A stretch of 62,495 bases of DNA, taken from Mesorhizobium sp. LSJC280B00. Its GTDB lineage: Bacteria > Pseudomonadota > Alphaproteobacteria > Rhizobiales > Rhizobiaceae. The notes beneath the pieces are model-generated. The model did not search any database. It was not told the DNA's origin and was given only the letters and a program-made list of their open reading frames with translations. The stretch lies in the NCBI RefSeq assembly GCF_000502835.1, contig NZ_AYVL01000027.1, positions 3,322 to 65,816 of the forward strand, given 5' to 3'. The position numbers and the translations under genes were made by a program. This document shows, piece after piece, positions 53,806-62,434 of this stretch. The stretch's first letter is position 1, and every line of letters starts with the position of its first letter.

Positions 53806-54704
53806 CTGGTCCGCACCGGATGCGCCCAGGGCGAGATGATGTGAGAGAGCCGCACGAGCAGCCAGTCGGTCATCACCGCAAGCAGCGTGATCCAGGCGAC
53901 GTAAGGCAGGATGACGTCCATCGATAGGTAGCGACGAACGAGGAAGATGCGGTAGCCGAGCCCCTCGGTGGAGGCGATGGCTTCTGCCGCGATCAGGAAC
54001 AGCCAGGCCGGCCCAAGCGCCAGCCGTACGCAAGTGATGAGGCGCGGCATGACCTGTGGCAGCACCAGCCTGAGCACCATGGTCCAGCTGTTGCCGCCGA
54101 GCGTCTGTGCCTTGGCGACGAGCTCCGGCGGCAATTCCATCACCCGGTTGGCGATGTCGCGCACCATGACCGGTGCGACGCCGAGAGCGATCAAGGTGAT
54201 CTTGGCCGTTTCGCCGAGGCCGAGCGCAATGAACAGGATCGGCAGCAGCGCCAGTGGCGGGATGACGCAGACAACTGTGACCAAGGGCAGCAGAAAGGCC
54301 CTGACGCGCGGGATGAAACCTATGGCGACGCCGAGGCTGAGCGCCACCAGCGTGGCCATGCCGACTCCGGCGAACAGCCTGATCAGGCTGGCATAGGTGT
54401 CGGCCCACAGGATCAGGTCGCCGGAGCGCTTGTCCGGCACTGTCGCCAGGTCTGAAAAGGCCGACCACATCTGTGCAGGGGAGGGCAGCAGCTTGTCGCT
54501 GGGATTGACCGCCAGCCTTTGCGACGAAGCGAAGAGATAGGCAATCGCCACGGCGGCAAACGGCAGCGTCCCAAGCAGCAACGCTCCGCCGCGCGAGACC
54601 GTCGCGTTGATGAGGCGAAGCCGCGCTTTCGACCTGCTAAGTTGCAGGCGCGCGACTTCGGGGCCTGCTGCGGCCTGCATGATGCCGGTTCCTCTGGCTA
54701 GCAT
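53802..54704 (-). CDS. TauC/SsuC-type ABC transporter permease, probable guanidine importer
   Basis: A 300-residue inner-membrane permease with about six membrane segments and the transport signature AQTLGGNSWTMVLRLVLPQ near residue 196. ATG 54704 has GGGAG seven bases upstream. It sits between the binding protein and the ATPase, with a 4-bp overlap to the latter. Transporters of this subtype occur with urea carboxylase/guanidine carboxylase and guanidine hydrolase genes. Confidence 0.9.
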   Translation of the reverse strand: MLARGTGIMQAAAGPEVARLQLSRSKARLRLINATVSRGGALLLGTLPFAAVAIAYLFASSQRLAVNPSDKLLPSPAQMWSAFSDLATVPDKRSGDLILWADTYASLIRLFAGVGMATLVALSLGVAIGFIPRVRAFLLPLVTVVCVIPPLALLPILFIALGLGETAKITLIALGVAPVMVRDIANRVMELPPELVAKAQTLGGNSWTMVLRLVLPQVMPRLITCVRLALGPAWLFLIAAEAIASTEGLGYRIFLVRRYLSMDVILPYVAWITLLAVMTDWLLVRLSHIISPWAHPVRTR

Positions 54705-54718
54705 GTCGCGCTCCCGCG

Positions 54719-55783
54719 TCAGAGCGTTCCGCCCGCCGCCTCTGCCATAAAGGCCTGATCGAAGCGCAGCTTGACGTTGTTGACGTCGCCCAGCGTCGAG
54801 CCGTCGGGGAAGCTCATGCCGATCACGTCGACGCTCGGCGCGTTGGTACCAAGAATGCCGTGGCTGAACAGGAAGTTGCGCACCAGATCCATGGTCTTCG
54901 GCAGTTCGGCGCCGTTGGTGAATGCGACCGCCTTGGCCGGCTCGAAGAACATCGCCGTTGATGCAAGCTGAGCGTCGAAACCGGCAAGATCCGTCCCCGA
55001 CGCCTTGGCCATCTCTTCCTTGGCCGCCTTGCCTTCGGGCGTACCCGACGTCATCAGCGCCATGGCTTCATACCATGCACCGACAAGCGCCTTGCCCAAG
55101 GCCGGATTGTCCTTCAGCGTCGCGGTGTTGACGACCATCATGTCGATGATCTCGCCGGGGATCTCAGTCGAATCGAATACCTTGTGGGCGCCCGGCATGG
55201 CAGCGATTTCCGAGACCAGCGGATTCCAGGTGACGACGGAGGTGACGTCGCTGGTGCCGTAGGCAGCGACCATGTCGGCATCGGAGGTGTTCACCACCGT
55301 AATGTCCTTTTCGGCCAACTCCACCGTCTCCAGCGCGCGCGCAAGTAGGTAATGTGAGACGGAGAGCTCGACGAGATTGACCTTCTGGCCGGCAATATCC
55401 TTGAGCGCGGTCTTGTTCTTGAGGATGACCGCGTCGTTGCCGTTGGAGAAATCGCCGACGATCAAGGCCGTCGTGTCGACACCGCCGCCGGCCGGGATCG
55501 AAAGCGCATCCATGTTGGTCATCGAACAGCCGTCAAAGCCGCCGGCCGTGTACTGGTTGATGCTCTCGACATAGTCGTTGATGCGGGTGATCTCGACATT
55601 GATGCCGTATTTGTCGGCCCACTTCTTCATGATGCCGCTGTCGGAAAGATAGCCCCACGGCATCCAGCCGACATAGATCGACCAGCAAATCTTGAAGTCT
55701 TTCTTGGGCGCCGCTTGCGCGGCTGAGATGAAGGGGAGGCTGAGTGATGCGGCTAGGATGATTGTGGCCAGTTTGCGAAACAT
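54719..55783 (-). CDS. ABC transporter substrate-binding protein, urea-carboxylase/guanidine-associated type
   Basis: A 354-residue periplasmic binding protein with a Sec signal ending in AQA (about residue 24). The mature start FKICWSIYVGWMPWGYLSD is typical of the NMT1-type binding proteins once labelled urea-carboxylase-associated, now linked to guanidine import. ATG 55783 follows AGGGG at six bases, and that site can pair with a C-run in the leader. It is the first gene of the riboswitch-controlled operon. Confidence 0.88.
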   Translation of the reverse strand: MFRKLATIILAASLSLPFISAAQAAPKKDFKICWSIYVGWMPWGYLSDSGIMKKWADKYGINVEITRINDYVESINQYTAGGFDGCSMTNMDALSIPAGGGVDTTALIVGDFSNGNDAVILKNKTALKDIAGQKVNLVELSVSHYLLARALETVELAEKDITVVNTSDADMVAAYGTSDVTSVVTWNPLVSEIAAMPGAHKVFDSTEIPGEIIDMMVVNTATLKDNPALGKALVGAWYEAMALMTSGTPEGKAAKEEMAKASGTDLAGFDAQLASTAMFFEPAKAVAFTNGAELPKTMDLVRNFLFSHGILGTNAPSVDVIGMSFPDGSTLGDVNNVKLRFDQAFMAEAAGGTL

Positions 55784-55885
55784 TACATACCCCTGTTTGC
55801 GATCCGGATTGCGTCCGAACGTCTGTTGGGGGGTTCACGGAGCGCGCATCCGGGAGAGGTTCGCGCCAGCAAACCCGTGCAGGGT
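55784..55885 (-). promoter_or_regulatory. Riboswitch expression platform and ribosome-binding region
   Basis: Downstream of the aptamer, TCTCCCGG can pair with the aptamer's own CCGGGAGA, forming an alternative helix that would break the ligand-bound fold. A short hairpin (AACCC-TGCAC-GGGTT) lies between them. Further on, a CCCCCC run (plus strand 55828-55833) can pair with the AGGGG ribosome binding site. No T-run terminator is evident, so control is probably translational; this is inferred from complementarity. Confidence 0.5.
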
Positions 55886-55996
55886 TCTCCCGGGATTTTG
55901 GCCCGCCGTGTTCCGCCAGATGCCTCAATGCATCTCAAGCGGTCGCGTCTCTTGGACCAGCACCGTGATCGACACGGCCGGAACCCTAGACGCTCT
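55886..55996 (-). promoter_or_regulatory. Guanidine-I (ykkC) riboswitch aptamer
   Basis: Read on the minus strand, the leader contains the conserved core of the ykkC guanidine-I RNA in order: TCTAGGGTTCCG, CTGGTCCAAGAGACGC, ACACGGCGGG and, after CCAAAAT, CCCGGGAGA. The variable hairpins are intact: CCGTG-TCGAT-CACGG, and AGATGC-ATTGAG-GCATCT enclosed by CCGC/GCGG. The aptamer ends about 100 nt before the binding-protein start. It senses guanidinium, so the operon is expected to be switched on by guanidine. Confidence 0.93.
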
Positions 55997-56381
55997 GCAC
56001 ATGAATAACGAAGCAAGGGGCGTGCCAGTCCGGAAAGCCGTCCTGAGGCGGCCTTTCCCCGGATTTGCAGGCAATCGCGTTATGCTGATGCCACAAAAGT
56101 CATCGCAACGCCGACGGATTAGGCAAGGAAAATCTAGCGTCAACCAATATGAGCAAGCTTGTGCCCTGGGGACCTCCGCTGATCGCACCCTGCTCTATGG
56201 TCGCCCACACATACATGCCCAATAGGGACACGTTCGGGAAGGGCGTGAGCGCGCGGCGGATCCGGATGCCAATTGGCGCCGACCCATGTGACGAGTGCGC
56301 CCGATCGTGCAAGGGCAATTCGTGAAATAAGCGCGACTGCAATGATGCTAGGCAAGCCCGATCGCGTGTCGGGAGGCAGTT
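55997..56381. other. Divergent spacer holding the guanidine operon promoter
   Basis: No gene is recognisable on either strand. The promoter of the riboswitch leader (minus) and that of the oxidoreductase operon (plus) must lie here, but no clear -35/-10 boxes are seen. Confidence 0.4.
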
Positions 56382-57026
56382 GTGAAAGTTGCGATCATCG
56401 GACCAGGCTCGCTCGGGAAGGCCTTGGCGAAATGTCTTGGCCTCGCCGGGCACGAAATTCGCCTCAGCTTCAGTCGTGACGAAGGCAAGTTGCGCGCAAT
56501 CGCGGCAACCCTCCGTGTTGGCTTCGGTGCCCCTGACGAAGTAGCGAGATGGGCCGACGTAATTGCCCTGGCGACGCCATGGCCGGCTCTCGAGCTGGCG
56601 ATGGACGCGCTTGGCGATTTGTCGGGCAAGATCGTCTGGGACAATACCAATGCAGTCGCACCTGACCTTTCCACGATGCTGCTAGGCACTACTACGTCTG
56701 TAGGCGAGGAGGTTCAGAGGCGCGCGCGGGGCGCCCTTGTCGTCAAGTGCATTCCGACCTTTGCCGAATTGCTTGACAGGGATGATCCGCGTCTCAACGG
56801 CGATCCGGTGACGAGCTATGTCGCCGGCAATGACGCAGATGCCAAGGCGGCGGTTTGCCGGCTTCTCGCCGATCTGCCGACAATACCGGTCGATGTCGGC
56901 GATCTCACGGCCTCGCGCCTGATCGAGCCGATGATGCTGCTATTGGTCCAGCTCGCCTATCGGCGCGGGATGGGGCCGGCAATTTCCTTCAATCTCATTC
57001 GACAGGACGGACGGACTCATGACTGA
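56382..57026 (+). CDS. NADP-dependent oxidoreductase, F420-dependent-NADP-reductase-like fold
   Basis: A 214-residue protein with an N-terminal Rossmann motif (VAIIGPGSLGKALAKCL) and the arrangement of F420:NADP oxidoreductase-like and ProC-like proteins, including LATPWPALELAM near residue 63. The motif GNDADAKAAV near 147 is typical. The start is GTG 56382. It overlaps the aldehyde dehydrogenase by 8 bp, so they share an operon; the substrate is unknown. Confidence 0.8.
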   Translation: MKVAIIGPGSLGKALAKCLGLAGHEIRLSFSRDEGKLRAIAATLRVGFGAPDEVARWADVIALATPWPALELAMDALGDLSGKIVWDNTNAVAPDLSTMLLGTTTSVGEEVQRRARGALVVKCIPTFAELLDRDDPRLNGDPVTSYVAGNDADAKAAVCRLLADLPTIPVDVGDLTASRLIEPMMLLLVQLAYRRGMGPAISFNLIRQDGRTHD

Positions 57027-58524
57027 TTATCTACCCGCGCGGCGCAAGGCGATTCCAGTAGGACGTCTGCTGATCGATGGCCAATGGCGCGATGCCGTCA
57101 GTGGCGAGACTTCGACGACTTTTGATCCGACCACGGAGGCGGCGATCACCGATATTGCGAAGGCGGACGTCACCGACACGAGCGATGCCGTCGCGGCCGC
57201 GCAGCGGGCTTTCGAGCAAGGACCCTGGGCGCGGATGCATCATGAGGAGCGCGCCAAGATCCTGTTTCGCATCGCCGATCTAATGGACGAGCGGGCCGAG
57301 GATTTCGCGGTGCGCGAGGCGATGGATATGGGTATGCCCTATCGCGATTTCCGCGATATCATCATGCCGCACTGCTCAGGACTGTTCCGCTTTCATGGCG
57401 GGCTCGCCATGAGCGCGATGGACGGCGCCTATCGTACCAGCTACGAACCAAATATCAGGATCCTGACGCGGCGCGAGCCGCTCGGTGTGATCGCTGCGAT
57501 CACCCCGTTCAATTTTCCCCTCGCGCTGTCCTGTTCGAAAATCGCGCCGGCACTCGCGGCGGGTAACACGGTCGTTCACAAGCCTGCGACCGACACGCCC
57601 CTGACGGCCCTCGCCTTGGCGCAAGTGATCCTCGACGCGGGCGTGCCGCCAGGCGTCTACAATCTCGTCACCGGCCCGGGCGGCACCATTGGCGACGCGT
57701 TGGTCAACGATGCCCGCGTCGGCAAGATCGCCTTTACCGGGTCGACCACCGTCGGCCAGGGCATCATGCGCAACGGTGCCGGGACGATGAAACACCTGAC
57801 CATGGAGCTCGGCGGCAAGAGTCCCAATATCGTTTTCGCCGATGCCGATATCGATGTCGCGATACAGGCAGCCTTCTGGGGCATCTTCTGGAACAAGGGC
57901 GAAGTCTGCGTCGCCGGATCGCGCCTGCTGGTTGAACGCGCCTGCTATGACGAGGTCGTCGAGAAGCTGAGCGCCATTGCGAAGTCGGCGACGCTCGGCG
58001 ATCCGCTGGACCCTGCGACGATGATCGGGCCGATCGCATCGCGGGGCGAGTATGACAAGGTCTTGAGCTATGTCGAAGAGGGCAAGCGCACCGCGCGACT
58101 GGCCGCGGGCGGCGGCACCCGCCAGGTCAACGGCAAGGGCCTCTTCATCGAACCGACCATCTTCGCCGATGCGACCAACGACCTAAGGATATCGCGCGAA
58201 GAGATTTTCGGCCCTGTCCTGCCGGTGATTCCATTCGACAGCGAGGAGGACGCGATCCGGATCGCCAACGATACGAGCTACGGGCTCGCCTCGGGCATCC
58301 AGACCAGCGATCTCGGCCGCGCCTTGCGGCTCGCCGACCGGATCAAGGCAGGCACGGTCTGGCTGAACTGCTGGCACAAGTACCATCCTAATGCGCCGTT
58401 CGGAGGTTTGAAGATGAGCGGCTATGCCGCGAGCAGGGCCGCGAGGCGTGGGAAAGCTACACCCAATATAAGACGATTTGGGCGAATCTCGTCTGACCAT
58501 GTGCCTGCCACCCCCAAAGAATAA
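57019..58524 (+). CDS. Aldehyde dehydrogenase with a frameshifted C-terminus
   Basis: An NAD(P)-dependent aldehyde dehydrogenase. Active-site residues are present: the general-base glutamate in MELGGKSPN and the nucleophile in NKGEVCVAGSRLLV; EEIFGPVLPV and PFGGLKMSGY follow. After GLKMSGY the frame becomes ASRAARRGKATPN. Adding one G near 58426 restores GREQGREAWESYTQYKTIWANL-like C-terminal sequence with a stop at 58496. The 28 or so last residues, which help oligomerisation, are thus replaced. It may be a recent mutation or a sequence error. Confidence 0.85.
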   Translation: MTDYLPARRKAIPVGRLLIDGQWRDAVSGETSTTFDPTTEAAITDIAKADVTDTSDAVAAAQRAFEQGPWARMHHEERAKILFRIADLMDERAEDFAVREAMDMGMPYRDFRDIIMPHCSGLFRFHGGLAMSAMDGAYRTSYEPNIRILTRREPLGVIAAITPFNFPLALSCSKIAPALAAGNTVVHKPATDTPLTALALAQVILDAGVPPGVYNLVTGPGGTIGDALVNDARVGKIAFTGSTTVGQGIMRNGAGTMKHLTMELGGKSPNIVFADADIDVAIQAAFWGIFWNKGEVCVAGSRLLVERACYDEVVEKLSAIAKSATLGDPLDPATMIGPIASRGEYDKVLSYVEEGKRTARLAAGGGTRQVNGKGLFIEPTIFADATNDLRISREEIFGPVLPVIPFDSEEDAIRIANDTSYGLASGIQTSDLGRALRLADRIKAGTVWLNCWHKYHPNAPFGGLKMSGYAASRAARRGKATPNIRRFGRISSDHVPATPKE

Positions 58525-58533
58525 GGACCAATC

Positions 58534-58878
58534 ATGGCTTATATCACTACGATCGACGTCCTCGGAATCACACCGAAGGAGTACCGCGCAATCCTTGATG
58601 AAATGGGCGTAGAGCTCCGACCCGAACCGGGGATCTATCTGCATTTGACCGCACCGATTGAGGGCGGCTATCGCGTCGTCGAGGTGTGGGATCATCGCGA
58701 GGGATTCGAGGCATTCATGCAGACGCGGTTGGCGCCGGCGGCGGCGGCGATCGGCTTGAACCGAGAGATAAAGGTGACGATCGAACCGCTCTACAACATC
58801 TTCGCGCCCAGGTTGGAGGAGCTGCCGCCGCTGGTCGAGGACGCGGTTTTGCGCCCAAACGCTCCCATTCCGGCCTGA
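58534..58878 (+). CDS. Small ABM-like (dimeric alpha/beta barrel) protein, copy 1
   Basis: A 114-residue protein with a predicted ferredoxin-like alpha/beta barrel, as in antibiotic-biosynthesis-monooxygenase and DUF-type small proteins; YRVVEVWDHREGFEAFMQ is the central strand-helix unit. AAGGA precedes the start. A paralogue of equal length lies at 59803, on the other side of the DJ-1 gene. No function is known. Confidence 0.65.
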   Translation: MAYITTIDVLGITPKEYRAILDEMGVELRPEPGIYLHLTAPIEGGYRVVEVWDHREGFEAFMQTRLAPAAAAIGLNREIKVTIEPLYNIFAPRLEELPPLVEDAVLRPNAPIPA

Positions 58879-58886
58879 TATCACGC

Positions 58887-59657
58887 ATGTCGATCCGCGA
58901 TCCCAACCCGCTCGACCCGCTGCAGCCCAAACACATCGCGATGGTCCTTTCAAACCCGGCTGTGTCAACCACCACAGGCTGGCCGGTCGGGTTTTGGTGG
59001 AGCGAGTTAACTCATCCCTGGCTCGCCTTCACCGAGCGCGGATATGGAGTCGCGATCTTCTCGCCTGAGGGCGGCAAATGCGAGGCGGATGCGTTGAGCG
59101 ACCCGCGCGATCCGTCCGGCTATTCGGATACGGATCTGATCTCGCTCGGTTTCCTGTCGACGCCGAAACTGGCGGCGCTGGTGGAGACGACCCGGCCCAT
59201 CGCAGAGCTGTCGGTCGACGCGTTCGACGCTATCGTCGTCGCTGGCGGCCAAGCGCCGATGTTCACCTTCGAAGGCGCAACTGAGTTGCAGCGGCTGTTC
59301 ATCAACTTTTTCGCGGCCGGCAAGGTCGCGGCCGCCTTGTGTCATGGCGTCGCGCTGCTGCGCTACGCTCGCCTCTCAACCGGCGAGCTGCTGGCCAAAG
59401 GGCGCACTGTTACGGGTTTCGCCAATGTCGAGGAAGACTTCGCCGACAATGCCGTCTGGGAGATGGGCGCGCTGCCACACGGTACGCATCTGATGCCATG
59501 GCGGATCGAGGATGAGATGCGTGCGCTCGGCGCGAATTATGTTCAGGCCGGGCTGTGGCGCGATTTTGCCGTGCGCGACGGCAATTTGATCACCGGCCAG
59601 CAGAACTTCTCCGGAGCGGCGACCGCCCGTCTTGTCATCGAGGCGCTCGGTGGCTGA
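58887..59657 (+). CDS. DJ-1/PfpI-family protein
   Basis: A 256-residue member of the type 1 glutamine amidotransferase-like DJ-1/PfpI superfamily. The nucleophile elbow is AALCHGVALL (about residue 153), and DAIVVAGGQAPMFTF near 115 is the conserved strand before it. Relatives are Hsp31-type glyoxalases, deglycases and chaperones acting on reactive aldehydes, which fits the neighbouring aldehyde dehydrogenase. The start ATG 58887 is 8 bp after the previous gene. Confidence 0.85.
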   Translation: MSIRDPNPLDPLQPKHIAMVLSNPAVSTTTGWPVGFWWSELTHPWLAFTERGYGVAIFSPEGGKCEADALSDPRDPSGYSDTDLISLGFLSTPKLAALVETTRPIAELSVDAFDAIVVAGGQAPMFTFEGATELQRLFINFFAAGKVAAALCHGVALLRYARLSTGELLAKGRTVTGFANVEEDFADNAVWEMGALPHGTHLMPWRIEDEMRALGANYVQAGLWRDFAVRDGNLITGQQNFSGAATARLVIEALGG

Positions 59658-59802
59658 GGACCAAAGACCGCTCCTGTCGGTGAAGTTCGGGAGACAAACT
59701 CGCCGTCAGGGCGGGCGATGCCAAACGACATCGGCCCAATAGGATCCGGGTCCGTCCAAGAACTCCACCTCAAACAACCACTATCAGCAGCGAGGATGAA
59801 CC

Positions 59803-60147
59803 ATGGCCGTAGTGACGACACTTGATATTGCCGGCCTGACGGCCGAAGATTATAGCCGCATCCTCGATCGGATCGGCGTGGAGAAACGGCCCGCTGGCGG
59901 CATCTACCAGCACATCGCGCATGCCACAGACGATGGTTATCGCATCATCGAGATATGGGACGACAAGGCAGGCCTGGAGCTCTTCTTGCAGGACACATTG
60001 TTTCCCGCCGCACAGGAACTGCAAGTTCAGCGTGAAATGACCATTATGACCCAGACACTGCACAACATCTTTGTGCCCCGGATTGGTGAACTGACTGCCC
60101 TGGCAAATGATGCGCCTGGTGGACCAGTCAAACGGGCAAAAGTGTAG
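59803..60147 (+). CDS. Small ABM-like (dimeric alpha/beta barrel) protein, copy 2
   Basis: A 114-residue paralogue of 58534: TTLDIAGLTAEDYSRILDRI and YRIIEIWDDKAGLELFLQ correspond to TTIDVLGITPKEYRAIL and YRVVEVWDHREGFEAFMQ. GAGGATGAACC precedes the ATG. Duplication around the DJ-1 gene suggests the pair acts on the same process, possibly as a heterodimer. Confidence 0.65.
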   Translation: MAVVTTLDIAGLTAEDYSRILDRIGVEKRPAGGIYQHIAHATDDGYRIIEIWDDKAGLELFLQDTLFPAAQELQVQREMTIMTQTLHNIFVPRIGELTALANDAPGGPVKRAKV

Positions 60148-60222
60148 GCATCAAGGATCGAGGATGCGGCGATCGATCATCGAATCCCTGGAGGAACTTG
60201 CGTCCGGACGCCCGGTACAACG

Positions 60223-61017
60223 ATGGTGACCGCGGCAAGTGCAAAGAGGTTGTTCTTTCCTGCCGGCGACTATCGCCATGCGCCGGCCGGAGTCGTTCAG
60301 CTGCGTGTGATTCGCAGCGGTTCATCCTATGCAGAGATCGATCTTGGCCGCGGGCTGCGGCGCGTCTTCACCCGCCCCGGCGACCTGCTGCTCAGTCTTC
60401 CCGAGCGTGCCACGCGGTTCAAGATCGAGGAGCCGCGAGAGCTGACGATGATCACCGTTGACTCCGCGCTGGCGTCAAGGCTCCTGGTATCCGCAGGCGG
60501 GACCCCCGAGGACCTGGCAATCCTGACCGATCGACCGATACGCGATTCGCTGGTGGCCGAGTTGTGCCGACGCCTCGAAGGCGACCCGCCAGCCAACCCG
60601 ATCGTCCGCGAATGGACGCTGGGCCTGGTTTTCGCGAACCTGCTCCGTCTCGGGCATGCACGCCAGCGGCAGCAGAAGTCTCCGGTCCTAACCTCGCAGC
60701 GGTTCGACCGGGTCCTCGCTGCGATTGACGGCGATCTGGAAAAGGGGGTGTCGATCGACCATCTTGCCGGAATCGCGGGAATACCACGACGCGCCTTCAC
60801 CGCCGCCTTTCGCGAGGCGACGCAATTGCCGGTACATCAATTCATTTTACGCCGCCGCGTTGATCGCGCGGTCGAGCTTTTGGAAAATAGCGATCTGCCG
60901 CTGGCCGAGATTGCTCAGCACGCGGGTTTCACTCACCAGGCCCATATGAATCGCGTCGTGGCCCGATTGAAAGGGCTGTCGCCAGGCCGGCTGCGGTCTC
61001 GCAGGCGCGACGGCTGA
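60223..61017 (+). CDS. AraC-family regulator
   Basis: A 264-residue regulator with an N-terminal sensor part and a C-terminal AraC DNA-binding domain (about 165-260), with the two helix-turn-helix units visible in DHLAGIAGIPRRAFTAAFRE and LAEIAQHAGFTHQAHMNRVV. It follows the aldehyde dehydrogenase/DJ-1 operon on the same strand and may control it. Confidence 0.88.
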   Translation: MVTAASAKRLFFPAGDYRHAPAGVVQLRVIRSGSSYAEIDLGRGLRRVFTRPGDLLLSLPERATRFKIEEPRELTMITVDSALASRLLVSAGGTPEDLAILTDRPIRDSLVAELCRRLEGDPPANPIVREWTLGLVFANLLRLGHARQRQQKSPVLTSQRFDRVLAAIDGDLEKGVSIDHLAGIAGIPRRAFTAAFREATQLPVHQFILRRRVDRAVELLENSDLPLAEIAQHAGFTHQAHMNRVVARLKGLSPGRLRSRRRDG

Positions 61018-61063
61018 CTTGTGATCTATTCCAGCATCAGGATTCGAATGGCGGAGATGTGAG

Positions 61064-61279
61064 TTGCTGAAACGTCCGTTGGCTAAGATGCCCGACAGTT
61101 TGCGTGCAGAGCTCGAGGCCGCAAATCTGATGACTGCTTTCGAGCAACGGCCTCCCTATCAGCGCAATGATTACTTGCATTGGATCGAGCGCGCCCGTCA
61201 CCCGGAAACACGCCGAAAGCGCATAAATCAGATGATTGACGAGCTTACGAAGGGAGGAATCTACATGGGAATGCAATAA
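61064..61279 (+). CDS. YdeI/OmpD-associated C-terminal domain protein
   Basis: A 71-residue protein equal to the C-terminal domain of YdeI/OmdA-type bacteriocin-protection proteins: YQRNDYLHWIERARHPETRR then INQMIDELTKGGIYMGM. Full YdeI proteins have a preceding DUF1905 or similar domain, absent here. GGAG stands seven bases before the TTG start; ATG 61088 is the alternative. Confidence 0.75.
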   Translation: MLKRPLAKMPDSLRAELEAANLMTAFEQRPPYQRNDYLHWIERARHPETRRKRINQMIDELTKGGIYMGMQ

Positions 61280-61463
61280 GAGCTGGCATCGCCGCGAAGC
61301 TAGCAGATCCGTCAACGATCATCTTCCGATCCGTGGCCTATCGAGATCGGGTGCTTTCCGCATTGATCTTCATCGGTTTCCCCACGCTTTTGCGCAGATT
61401 ATGCAGGGAGCCAATAGTGACAATCGAACCTATCCTCCATTTTCGTTTGCGGCAGGTGGCCAT

Positions 61464-62273
61464 ATGATCGTGACATCGCAAACCAATAACGTGCTCGGCA
61501 GCACGTCAGGGAGGTGGCGCGTCTGGTCGCTCTCGGACGGTTACATCGAGATGCCGGCGGACCTTCTGCGGGACCCGCAGGATAATCCGGTGCCGCAAGC
61601 TGCGTTGGCAGGGGCGCTTCGCCTGTCTGTCAATTGCTTCGCGCTCGCAGGTCCAGGCGTTGACGGCGTTCTGATCGACAGCGGAGGAGGGGGCTGGGCT
61701 CCGACAGTGGGGCGTCTTGAGCAGGCCATGGCGGAAGCCAAGATCGACCCGGCTTCGATCACGGTCTTGGCGCTCACCCACGCCCATCAGGATCATGTGC
61801 ACGGACTTTTGACCCCCGACGGCCGAGTGCTCTTTCCAAACTTGAAGGCGATCGCTATTCCCGAGGCGGCTGTGGGGAGCTTTTTCGCTTACGCGCACCT
61901 TGCGCAGTTCCGGCCCTTGCTGAAGCCTGTCCAGAATGGCGACCAGGTGGGTGAGCGATTGAGGGCGGTCGCCCTGCCCGGTCATGCTGCCGGTCATACC
62001 GGCTACGCGTTCGACTCGGACGAGGACCGTTTCCTATTCTTCGGGGACGTCGTTCATGTGCCGGCCTTGCAGTTCGGCAATCCCGCGTTCAGTTGGGGCT
62101 ATGACGACGATCAGCTGACCGCGCGCGCAACCCGCCTAAAGGTTTTCAGTGACGCGGCCGAGGCGGGGACGTGGATCGCCGGCGCGCACCTTGGCTGGCC
62201 GGGCATCGGCCGCGTGCTGCGTAAGGGCGAAGCATACGGCTATGAGCCGGCAGGAGGACGAGTGACCGGATAG
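61464..62273 (+). CDS. Metallo-beta-lactamase-fold hydrolase
   Basis: A 269-residue MBL-fold protein with the metal motif THAHQDHVHG (HxHxDH), a second histidine in LPGHAAGHTGY, D in FFGDVVHVP and a final histidine in AGAHLGWPG. ATG 61464 with CAGGTGG upstream is chosen; the frame is open far upstream. Relatives include AHL lactonases and other periplasmic or cytoplasmic hydrolases; no lactonase-specific mark is evident. There is no twin-arginine signal. Confidence 0.85.
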   Translation: MIVTSQTNNVLGSTSGRWRVWSLSDGYIEMPADLLRDPQDNPVPQAALAGALRLSVNCFALAGPGVDGVLIDSGGGGWAPTVGRLEQAMAEAKIDPASITVLALTHAHQDHVHGLLTPDGRVLFPNLKAIAIPEAAVGSFFAYAHLAQFRPLLKPVQNGDQVGERLRAVALPGHAAGHTGYAFDSDEDRFLFFGDVVHVPALQFGNPAFSWGYDDDQLTARATRLKVFSDAAEAGTWIAGAHLGWPGIGRVLRKGEAYGYEPAGGRVTG

Positions 62274-62434
62274 GCGGCCCGGTGCTGATCGGTTTATACC
62301 GCTCTCTTCGCCCAAGGCAAGGATCTCGACGAGCAGCGCGTCGCACTCCGGCGTCCTCAACGGCGGCGCTGCCATCGTCCGGCCCACCAAAATATCTGAT
62401 TTTGATCCACTGGCGGCCGATCGATGCCTGAGGC

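Noticed and set aside
62380..62400. Fourth copy of the dispersed repeat (GGCCCACCA near the right edge)
   Set aside because: Only about nine bases match and none of the other shared blocks is nearby.
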